6,519 bases of DNA from Betaproteobacteria bacterium (GTDB taxonomy: Bacteria > Pseudomonadota > Gammaproteobacteria > Burkholderiales > UBA9220): contig DOVS01000270.1 of the NCBI GenBank assembly GCA_003519965.1, positions 1 to 6,519 of the forward strand. The letters are read 5' to 3'. The translations under genes were made by a program, and so were the position numbers. Positions within the stretch are counted from its first letter, which is position 1; the number at the start of each line of letters is the position of its first letter. Positions 1-5,742 of the stretch are shown here, piece after piece. Under the pieces are notes generated by a model that saw only the letters and a program-made list of their open reading frames with translations, was not told the origin of the DNA and ran no database searches.

Positions 1-274
1 CCGCCATCAGCGGCAGCGTGGCGAATGCGGCGATCACCGTCCATAGCAGCACCACCAGCAAAAAACCGTCGCGCGGCTTAAGCTCCCGCTGAAAACGCCG
101 GGTCACCACCCAAATGGCGTAACCCGACGCCAGGGTAATGGTCATCGACACCAGGAATTCCCATTCGGTGCCGTCGCTGTACCATATAGCGCTTACGATG
201 GGCATGAGGTAGGCCAGGCTGAACAGCATCAAGGTCAGCCCGATGACGTGAGCGGTCGGCAACAACCTGTTCAT
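1..274 (-). CDS. trkH: TrkH K+ uptake channel subunit, N-terminal part (gene runs off left edge)
   Basis: TrkH is the inner-membrane pore subunit of the Trk potassium uptake system and is gated by the cytoplasmic TrkA ring. Only the first 91 residues are in the window. The ATG at 274-272 directly follows the trkA TAA. The translation begins MNRLLPTAHVIGL and shows three hydrophobic stretches at about residues 8-31, 38-58 and 70-91. The segment RELKPRDGFLLVVLLWTV (about 63-80) closely matches the conserved ELK-R-GF-VV-WTV stretch of enterobacterial TrkH, recalled from memory. The selectivity-filter repeats lie outside the window, so completeness cannot be judged. There is no good Shine-Dalgarno before the ATG, only a weak GGAATCGGG inside the last trkA codons. 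Translation is therefore probably coupled to trkA. TrkG or another SKT-family member is possible, but the trkA neighbour favours TrkH. Confidence 0.9.
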   Translation of the reverse strand, partial: MNRLLPTAHVIGLTLMLFSLAYLMPIVSAIWYSDGTEWEFLVSMTITLASGYAIWVVTRRFQRELKPRDGFLLVVLLWTVIAAFATLPLMA

Positions 275-1648
275 TTAAAAAAACCCGATTCCGACCTGAA
301 ATAATTTTTCCACTTGAGGAATCACCCGCTTGTTGACCACGAACAAAATGACGTGGTCGTCGCTTTCGATCACGGTGTCGTGGTGGGCGATCAGCACCGC
401 CTCGCCGCGCGCGATCGCGCCGATGGTGGTGCCTTTCGGCAGCCGGATTTCCTCGATGCGCCGCCCCACGACCTTGGAGGTTTTGGCGTCGCCGTGCGCA
501 ATCGCTTCCAGCGCCTCCGCCGCGCCGCGCCGCAGGGAATGCACCACCGCGATGTCGCCGCGCCGCACATGGGTCAGCAGGCTGCCGATGGTCGCCCGGG
601 CGGGGGAGATGGCGATGTCGATCTGCCCGCTTTGCACCAAATCCACGTAAGACGCGCGATTAATCAGCGCGATCACTTTGTGCGCCCCCATCCGTTTGGC
701 CAGCAGCGCCGCCATGATGTTGGTTTCGTCGTCGTTGGTGAGCGCACAGAATACATCCATGTCTTCGATGTTTTCCGATTCCAGCAAATCCTCGTCGGTT
801 GCGTCGCCGACCAGCACCAAGGTTTTGTTGAGTGCATCAGCGAGCCGTCCAGCGCTTTGCTTGTTATGATCCAACAACTTGATTTGGTAACGATTTTCTA
901 GCGCCCGGGCAAGGCGGGCGCCAATGTTGCCGCCGCCGGCGATCATGACCCGCTTCACCGGCCGGTCGAGAGGCCGCAACTCGGACATCACTTGACGAAT
1001 GTGTTCCCTGGCGGCGATGAAGAAGACTTCGTCACCGGCTTCGATGACGGTGCTGCCGGTGGGCATGATCGGCCGGTCGCGACGGAAAATCGCCGCGACC
1101 CGGGTATCCACGCGTGGCATGTGTTTACGCAAGGTTTGCAGCTCATGGCCACCCAACGGGCCGCCATGATAGACCCTGACCGCCACTAGCCCGACTCTGC
1201 CATTGGCAAAGCTGAGTACTTGCAAGGCGCCGGGGTGCTCGATCAGCTTGCCGATGTAGTCGGTGATGACTTGCTCGGGACTGATGGTGTAATCGACGGC
1301 GAAGTTGCCGGGCGAGAAAATGTCCGGGTAACGATAGTAGTCCGCCGCCCGGATGCGGGCGATTTTCGTTGGGATATTGAAGAAGGAGGCCGCCAGCTTG
1401 CACGCCATCATGTTGATTTCATCGACTTGCGTCACCGCCAGCAGCATGTCGGCGTCTTCCGCCCCGGCCCGCTTGAGCACCGAAGGGTGGGCGGCGTTGC
1501 CTTGCACCACGCCCAAGTCCAAACGGTCTTGCAGTAACTTCAGCTTTTCGCCGTTGGAATCCACGACGGTAATGTCGTTCGCTTCGCTGACCAAGTTTTC
1601 CGCCACGGAAGAGCCGACTTGCCCCGCGCCGAGAATAATGATCTTCAC
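275..1648 (-). CDS. trkA: TrkA, NAD-binding regulatory subunit of Trk K+ uptake
   Basis: TrkA is the peripheral cytoplasmic subunit that binds nucleotides and gates TrkH. The 457 residues equal the usual full-length, duplicated proteobacterial form (about 458). Two RCK_N Rossmann halves are visible. The first has GAGQVG at residues 7-12 with the beta2 acidic residue D30. The second has GGGNIG at 238-243 with D260. Each is followed by a TrkA_C region, at about 135-225 and 370-455, so the arrangement is RCK-C-RCK-C with no truncation. The start codon is GTG (1648-1646); it gives [12 protein letters not shown], which places the first glycine loop at the family position. An AGGG Shine-Dalgarno sits 6 nt upstream at 1658-1655, inside an inverted repeat. 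The gene lies 71 nt after ntrX and abuts trkH with no spacer. It may have its own promoter as well as read-through from ntrX. Confidence 0.96.
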   Translation of the reverse strand: MKIIILGAGQVGSSVAENLVSEANDITVVDSNGEKLKLLQDRLDLGVVQGNAAHPSVLKRAGAEDADMLLAVTQVDEINMMACKLAASFFNIPTKIARIRAADYYRYPDIFSPGNFAVDYTISPEQVITDYIGKLIEHPGALQVLSFANGRVGLVAVRVYHGGPLGGHELQTLRKHMPRVDTRVAAIFRRDRPIMPTGSTVIEAGDEVFFIAAREHIRQVMSELRPLDRPVKRVMIAGGGNIGARLARALENRYQIKLLDHNKQSAGRLADALNKTLVLVGDATDEDLLESENIEDMDVFCALTNDDETNIMAALLAKRMGAHKVIALINRASYVDLVQSGQIDIAISPARATIGSLLTHVRRGDIAVVHSLRRGAAEALEAIAHGDAKTSKVVGRRIEEIRLPKGTTIGAIARGEAVLIAHHDTVIESDDHVILFVVNKRVIPQVEKLFQVGIGFF

Positions 1649-1671
1649 TTTTTGCCCTATGCCGCAAAAAG
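1648..1671 (-). repeat. Perfect 8-bp inverted repeat enclosing the trkA Shine-Dalgarno
   Basis: On the minus strand CTTTTTGC (1671-1664) is separated by the 8-nt spacer GGCATAGG from its exact inverse GCAAAAAG (1655-1648). The last G of the right arm is the first base of the trkA GTG start. The AGGG Shine-Dalgarno (1658-1655) lies at the spacer/right-arm boundary. In RNA this can form an 8-bp hairpin (three G-C and five A-U pairs) that would hinder ribosome access. In DNA it is a 24-bp dyad that could be an operator. No T-run follows it, so it is not an intrinsic terminator. The repeat is seen directly; its role is inference. Confidence 0.6.
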
Positions 1672-1704
1672 AGCAATTCTATTCCCAAACCTCCGGCCAT
1701 CCAA
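1672..1704 (-). promoter_or_regulatory. Candidate trkA promoter: overlapping sigma70-like and sigma54-like motifs
   Basis: Two weak promoter readings overlap in the ntrX-trkA gap. Sigma70-like: TTGGAT (1704-1699), 17 bp, then TAGAAT (1681-1676); the -10 matches 5 of 6 consensus positions but the -35 only 3 of 6. Sigma54-like: TTGG at 1688-1685 and TTGC at 1676-1673, which gives the diagnostic GG-N10-GC spacing and a following T; however, the CACG part of the -24 box is poor (GAAT). Either would start transcription at about 1669-1661, within the inverted repeat before trkA. Both calls rest on short motifs in one gap and could be chance. Confidence 0.25.
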
Positions 1705-1719
1705 GCGTCCGCTTTGTCG

Positions 1720-2982
1720 TCATCCTTCGCCGGTTTTGCGGGCGAACGTAATTCCCAGTTGTTTCAGCTTGCGATACAAGTGGGTGCGTTCCAAACCGAC
1801 CTGCTCGGCAACCCGGCTCATGTTGCCCGCCGCTTTTCGAATGTGGTATTCGAAATACACCCGTTCGAACGCTTCCCGCGCCTCCCGCAACGGCGCCTCC
1901 AACGGCAGTTCGGCGCCGACCGCCGGGCCGGGCGCAGCAAATTGATGGAGCACGCGGTTCACGTCGTCGGCCGAGATTTCTTCCTCCAGGCTGGTCAGCG
2001 CCAAGGTTTTAACGGCGTTTTCCAGCTGCGCTAAATTTCCCGGCCATTCCGCTTGGCGCAACGCGTTCAACGCCGCCGTGCCGAAGTCGCGCATGGGCGC
2101 GGCCTGCCTTTCCACATGTTGCGCAAGGAGCCGCTTCGCCAATTCGGGAATGTCTTCCGCATGCGCCCGCAACGGCGGCACCGTCAAGGTAACGCCGCTA
2201 AGCGCATTGAATAATCCGGGATCGAAACACTCGCCCTCGACACGCCCGCCGAGCGGTGCGTCGATGGTGCAAACGACCCGGAGGCGGTATTTCTCGCCCT
2301 TGTTCAACAACACCAGCAGCCCTTTTTGCTCTAACTTGTTCAGCGTCTGGACATCCTCCAAGAATAAGACGCCGCCCCGCGCTTGTTCGGCGATTTGCAG
2401 CGGATCGTCCGCCAGCCGTTTGGTCTCGCTCAGCGCCACCCACGGCGCGCCGGCGGGAAGGAAAAAGCGGGCGCATAGTTCAGCGCCCGCGCCCGGCTCG
2501 CTCATCAGCAGCACCGGCGTTTGCGTTTGGGCGACTTGGATCAGCCGTTGGCGTAATGCGTCGATCCGCTCGCCCTTGCCGAGACAGGACAAATCGATCT
2601 CGGGAAGCTGTTGCGCTTCGCTGCGCAGCAGGGCGCGATGCACGGTATTCAGTAGTTTCTGCAAGGTAATCGGCTTTTCCAGGAAATCGAAAGCGCCGAT
2701 TTTTGTCGCCTCTACCGCCGTATCGATGGAGCCGTGGCCCGACATCATGACGACCGGCATGGTTAATGCGCCCAGTCCTTTCCATTCCTTCAGCAGGGTA
2801 ATGCCGTCGGTATCGGGCATCCAGATATCAAGCAGCACCAGGGCGGGTTTTTCCCGCTCGCGCCAGACCCGCGCCTCGGCTGCGTTCTCCGCCAGCATCA
2901 CGCGATGACCTTCGTCTTGCAGAATTTCCAGCAGGAGCTCGCGAATCCCCGCTTCATCGTCAACGACCAGTATGCTGCTCAT
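1720..2982 (-). CDS. ntrX: NtrX-like response regulator with a degenerate AAA+ domain
   Basis: DNA-binding response regulator, expected to be phosphorylated by NtrY; 420 residues, somewhat short for NtrX. The receiver domain (about 1-120) has the acidic pair D8/D9, phosphoacceptor D52 in LLDIWMPDTDG, S81 in MMSGHG and K103 in LEKP, so it looks functional. A central AAA+ region (about 135-340) is recognisable but degraded. The Walker A equivalent is SEPGAGAE with A167 in place of lysine, and Walker B is FLED instead of FLDE. The GAFTGA loop is absent, the sensor I Asn is D241, both arginine-finger positions are D254 and A260, and the sensor II Arg of WPGNVREL is A318. The C-terminus (about 370-412) is a Fis-type helix-turn-helix: AAGNMSRVAEQVGLERTHLY. 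The ATG overlaps the ntrY stop as ATGA, implying coupled translation. NtrC is less likely because of the NtrY partner and divergent core. It probably cannot activate sigma54 in the standard way. Confidence 0.88.
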   Translation of the reverse strand: MSSILVVDDEAGIRELLLEILQDEGHRVMLAENAAEARVWREREKPALVLLDIWMPDTDGITLLKEWKGLGALTMPVVMMSGHGSIDTAVEATKIGAFDFLEKPITLQKLLNTVHRALLRSEAQQLPEIDLSCLGKGERIDALRQRLIQVAQTQTPVLLMSEPGAGAELCARFFLPAGAPWVALSETKRLADDPLQIAEQARGGVLFLEDVQTLNKLEQKGLLVLLNKGEKYRLRVVCTIDAPLGGRVEGECFDPGLFNALSGVTLTVPPLRAHAEDIPELAKRLLAQHVERQAAPMRDFGTAALNALRQAEWPGNLAQLENAVKTLALTSLEEEISADDVNRVLHQFAAPGPAVGAELPLEAPLREAREAFERVYFEYHIRKAAGNMSRVAEQVGLERTHLYRKLKQLGITFARKTGEG

Positions 2983-5123
2983 ATTTCCTTCACTTCCTTC
3001 TCCAGCGCGGCGGCCGGCAGCCAGACCGACACCCGCGCACCGCCGCCGGCCGGATTCTCGGCCCGCAACACGCCGTGGTGTTCCTCGACAATCTTTTTCA
3101 CAATCGCCAACCCCAGCCCCGTGCCTTTCGGCTTTGTCGTCACATAAGGTTCAAACAGCCGCTTCATGAGATGCTCGGGAAACCCGCCGCCGTTATCGCT
3201 GATGTCGAGACGCACTCCGTCGCCATCGCGGCGCGTTTGTACGTGGATGCGGGGATGGCCGGTTTCGTCAATGGCGTCTTGAGCGTTCTGTAATAAATTG
3301 TGAATGACCTGCCGCAGTAATGTCACGTCTCCCAGCAGAGGCGGCAGCGACGGCGCCAAGTCCAGCGCCAGATAACGCCCGCCCATGGATTCGTAAAGGG
3401 TCAGGACTTCCTGTACTAATTGATTGAGGTCCAGCGTCTGCAGCTTAAGTTGCGGCGAGCGCGCGTATTCGCTGAACGCAGCGACCATTTTCTTCAGCGC
3501 CGCCACTTGATTGATGATGGTTTGGGTGGAGCGGGCCAGCATGTCGGTTTCCGGCGGATCCAGCTTGTCCGCGAGTTTGTGCTGCAACCGTTCGGCGGAT
3601 AACTGAATCGGCGTTAGCGGATTTTTGATCTCGTGCGCCAAGCGGCGGGCGACTTCCCCCCAGGCGGCGTCGCGCTGGGCCTGAAGCAGGTGGGTAATTT
3701 CGTCGAATACGACAATATAGCCACTATCGACTTCCACCGGCAGGCGAGTGCCGCGGATGAGTAGAATTCGGGTATGGCTGCCGTCTTCGTATTCGATTTG
3801 CCGTTGCCATTCTTTGGCGCCGCCGGGTTCGAATTGCGCGAGAATTTCCCGAGCGAAAGGCTCCAGGCGGGAATCCCGGCTTTCCCACTCGCTTAACACG
3901 AGCCCCCGTAACCGCGGCAGATCGGCCCCCAATATCAGACCGGCGCTGGGATTGGCGGTGCGCACGCGGAAGTGTTGATCGAACGCCAGCACGCCGGCGG
4001 ACAAATTGGCGAGAATGCTTTCCAGATAAATTTTGGCCGCCTCCAGCTGCTGCTGGTTGAATTCGGCGGCGGCCTTGGCGTCCGCCAATTGGCGCGTCAT
4101 GCTGTTAAACGACTGCGTCAGCATACCCAGTTCGTCCAAGCTCCGCACCTCCGGCATTTCGATAAAGTCTCCCTTGGCGATCGCGCGCGTGCCCGCCGCC
4201 AGAATCCCCAAGGGCGCGCTGAGACGGTCGCTCAGCACGAACGCCAGCGCAATTGCCGATAGCATCGCCAACAACAGCGTCAGCGTCAGCGTCAGCGCGG
4301 AGATGCGTTTGAGACCCTGGCGGGAAAGGGAAAGTTGCTGATAATCCCGGTACACTTCCTGCACCACCTGGGCGTCTTGGGCTAGTCGCGGCGGCACCGG
4401 CTGCAACAATTGCAGCACGCGCGTCTCTTCGTTGAGGCTCAGCACATTGACCGGCACCACGACCCGCAAGTAAAGCCCTCGGCCAGGGAGAGACTCGATC
4501 GCGCTATATGGTTTTTGCAGCCGGATTTGGCGCATTACCGACGAGTCCGGCAACTCCGGCTGCATACCGGAATTCTCGTTGCCGGAAAAAGCGAGCAATT
4601 TTCCATTTTGGTTAAATAAATCAGCTTCTTGCACCCCCATCTGCTCCCGCAGGTTGTTGAGGGAGACGACATAGTTGACGGTGGGCTGGTCGGATAGCGT
4701 CAGCGCCATCGCCTGGCCTTTTTTGCGCAGGTCTTGCAGTAAATGCTCCAGCGCGGTGCGCCCTAAATTCAATCCGCCCTCCAGGGCGTTGTCTACGCGC
4801 ACATCGAACCAGGATTCAATGCTTTTAGTCAGAAACTGCACGGAGACGCTATACACCAACACCCCCGGCAAAACCGCCATCAAGCCGAACATCAGCACCA
4901 GCCGCAGGGTCAGCCGCGCGCCGAATACCTTATTCCGCAGCTTGCGCAGCAATATCCGCAGTTGAAACGCGATCAACAACATTAACCCCACGGCGAGCGC
5001 CAGATTCAGCCCGAGGAGGAGCGGGTAATTGCGGGAGAAAAAATCGGTATTGGCGCTGGCGGTCGACAGTAAATACAACAGCACCAGCCCCAACGCCGCG
5101 CTGACGATGGCAATATATTTCAC
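2979..5123 (-). CDS. ntrY: NtrY-like membrane sensor histidine kinase
   Basis: Inner-membrane histidine kinase that would phosphorylate NtrX; 714 residues, normal for the family. In order: TM1 about 5-25, TM2 34-55, TM3 73-98, a periplasmic region about 99-272, TM4 274-297, HAMP about 298-350, a short coiled stretch 345-370, PAS 368-478, then the kinase core. The H-box is RRLAHEIKNPLTPI with phosphoacceptor H497. The N-box is HNLLQNAQDAI (N609, N613), the G1 box DNGGG at 643-647, the F box LFEPY at 656-660 and the G2 box KGTGLGLAI at 666-674. All catalytic motifs are present. The start is GTG (5123-5121), 10 nt after the upstream stop; the next in-frame Met is residue 48 inside TM2, so GTG is needed to keep TM1. 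Shine-Dalgarno is weak (GGGCGAAAT). The stop overlaps the ntrX start. The signal sensed is unknown; NtrY homologues have been linked to nitrogen and redox or oxygen control. Confidence 0.93.
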   Translation of the reverse strand: MKYIAIVSAALGLVLLYLLSTASANTDFFSRNYPLLLGLNLALAVGLMLLIAFQLRILLRKLRNKVFGARLTLRLVLMFGLMAVLPGVLVYSVSVQFLTKSIESWFDVRVDNALEGGLNLGRTALEHLLQDLRKKGQAMALTLSDQPTVNYVVSLNNLREQMGVQEADLFNQNGKLLAFSGNENSGMQPELPDSSVMRQIRLQKPYSAIESLPGRGLYLRVVVPVNVLSLNEETRVLQLLQPVPPRLAQDAQVVQEVYRDYQQLSLSRQGLKRISALTLTLTLLLAMLSAIALAFVLSDRLSAPLGILAAGTRAIAKGDFIEMPEVRSLDELGMLTQSFNSMTRQLADAKAAAEFNQQQLEAAKIYLESILANLSAGVLAFDQHFRVRTANPSAGLILGADLPRLRGLVLSEWESRDSRLEPFAREILAQFEPGGAKEWQRQIEYEDGSHTRILLIRGTRLPVEVDSGYIVVFDEITHLLQAQRDAAWGEVARRLAHEIKNPLTPIQLSAERLQHKLADKLDPPETDMLARSTQTIINQVAALKKMVAAFSEYARSPQLKLQTLDLNQLVQEVLTLYESMGGRYLALDLAPSLPPLLGDVTLLRQVIHNLLQNAQDAIDETGHPRIHVQTRRDGDGVRLDISDNGGGFPEHLMKRLFEPYVTTKPKGTGLGLAIVKKIVEEHHGVLRAENPAGGGARVSVWLPAAALEKEVKEI
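2983..3000 (-). promoter_or_regulatory. Tandem Shine-Dalgarno-like sites before ntrX
   Basis: The last ntrY codons contain an imperfect 9-nt direct repeat, AAGGAAGTG then AAGGAAATA. It places two AAGGA motifs upstream of the ntrX ATG, one with a 3-nt spacer (2990-2986) and one with a 12-nt spacer (2999-2995). Neither spacing is ideal. With the ATGA overlap this suggests ntrX initiation relies on ribosomes finishing ntrY. The same bases encode the charged NtrY tail KEVKEI. Confidence 0.5.
4275..4297 (-). repeat. Hexanucleotide tandem repeat inside ntrY TM4
   Basis: CAGCGT is repeated three full times followed by CAGCG on the plus strand, giving 23 bases of perfect tandem repeat. On the coding strand the unit is ACGCTG, which reads Thr-Leu and produces the alternating ALTLTLTL at residues 276-283 at the start of the last transmembrane helix. 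The unit length is a multiple of three, so gain or loss of a copy keeps the frame and changes the helix by two residues. Confidence 0.75.
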
Positions 5124-5133
5124 ATTTCGCCCG

Positions 5134-5742
5134 TTACGGTTGCGTAGGCGCCGCCAGCGGCACTGGTGTGATGGTCCAGTAGTGCCAGCCGGAGTCCAAC
5201 GTCCAGTCCTTGGATGTCAAGGCGTTAAGTTGCATCGGCTTGGTCAGGCGAGAGGTATCCAGCTTCATTTGAAGACCGGCGCGGTAGGTTGTGCCCGGAG
5301 AGAGCGTTTTGCCGTTCACGGTCTTCCACTGGCGGATATGCCCCAGTTGCCGAATGGTTTCCGCCAGGGTGTCGTAATTTTTGTGGGAGAGGCCGTCGCT
5401 GAGCTGATACTGCCGGGTCAACACATTGTAGCTTAGTTGGTATTGTTGCCGGACGCTGGCGATGGTCTCGTGAAACCAGAAAAATCGGGTTCGGGTCAGC
5501 TCGAAATTCAGCACGAAATAGAGATCGACGCCCTTGTTCAGCGCATCTTTTTGGGTCGGCGTCAGATGAACCCCCAGGTCGGCATTGAGAAAATAGTCGT
5601 TGCCGACCTCGGTCAACTGGGCGGCGTTGACCTGGACGCCGCCCGTCGCGTCGGCCAGCGCCGGCGCGACTGTCGCCAGCCACGCTGCGCCCAGCGCCCA
5701 AAGGAGTAAGCGCCGCCATTTACGATTTGTGCAAAAGGGCAT
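5134..5742 (-). CDS. DUF4390 family secreted protein
   Basis: Recognised as a DUF4390 protein, a family of unknown function found in beta- and gammaproteobacteria next to ntrY. It is 202 residues, about the usual length. An N-terminal signal peptide is visible: basic n-region RKWRR at 7-11, hydrophobic core LLLWALGAAWLATVAP, and a likely signal peptidase I site after APALA (A30|D31). The mature part is predicted to be periplasmic. It carries family-like segments such as GVDLYFVLNFELTRTRFFW (71-89) and YQLSYNVLTRQYQLSDGL (101-118), with many aromatic and beta-type residues. The Cys at position 4 precedes the hydrophobic core, so this is not a lipobox. The ATG at 5742 overlaps the rsmB end by 23 nt and is preceded by AGGA about 11 nt upstream; no other plausible in-frame start preserves the signal peptide. 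Its place before ntrY suggests an envelope role linked to that sensor, which is inference. Confidence 0.85.
   Translation of the reverse strand: MPFCTNRKWRRLLLWALGAAWLATVAPALADATGGVQVNAAQLTEVGNDYFLNADLGVHLTPTQKDALNKGVDLYFVLNFELTRTRFFWFHETIASVRQQYQLSYNVLTRQYQLSDGLSHKNYDTLAETIRQLGHIRQWKTVNGKTLSPGTTYRAGLQMKLDTSRLTKPMQLNALTSKDWTLDSGWHYWTITPVPLAAPTQP

Noticed and set aside
51..59. Chi-like GCTGGTGG on the minus strand inside trkH
   Set aside because: A single 8-mer in coding sequence of a non-enteric genome; expected by chance and not meaningful.
314..901. Plus-strand open frames opposite trkA (also 330-650, 992-1189, 1220-1537 and 1353-1751)
   Set aside because: They lie antisense to a clear full-length trkA, have Arg/His/Pro- or Ser-rich shadow composition and show no recognisable domain or ribosome binding site.
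1649..1719. Intrinsic terminator between ntrX and trkA
   Set aside because: The 8-bp inverted repeat has no T-run after it and ends on the trkA start codon; the other dyad (AAGCG-GA-CGCTT near 1704-1715) has too short a loop to form a hairpin.
1942..2577. Frameshift or pseudogene as the cause of the degenerate NtrX AAA+ region
   Set aside because: The frame is open from receiver to Fis domain, substitutions fall at individual catalytic residues, and no lost motif appears in another frame.
2078..2908. 276-codon plus-strand open frame opposite ntrX
   Set aside because: Its Ser/Arg-rich composition is typical of the complement of a GC-biased gene; ntrX on the other strand has real domains across the whole region.
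405..4190. GCGATCGC palindromes near 411 and 4178
   Set aside because: Two copies in GC-rich coding sequence do not indicate the highly iterated cyanobacterial motif.
5225..5719. Minus-strand frame starting with an ATG directly after the rsmB TAA (164 codons)
   Set aside because: It is out of frame with the DUF4390 gene, low in hydrophobic structure and Arg/Gly-rich. The DUF4390 frame has a signal peptide and family-like segments, so this one is a shadow despite its attractive TAAATG start.
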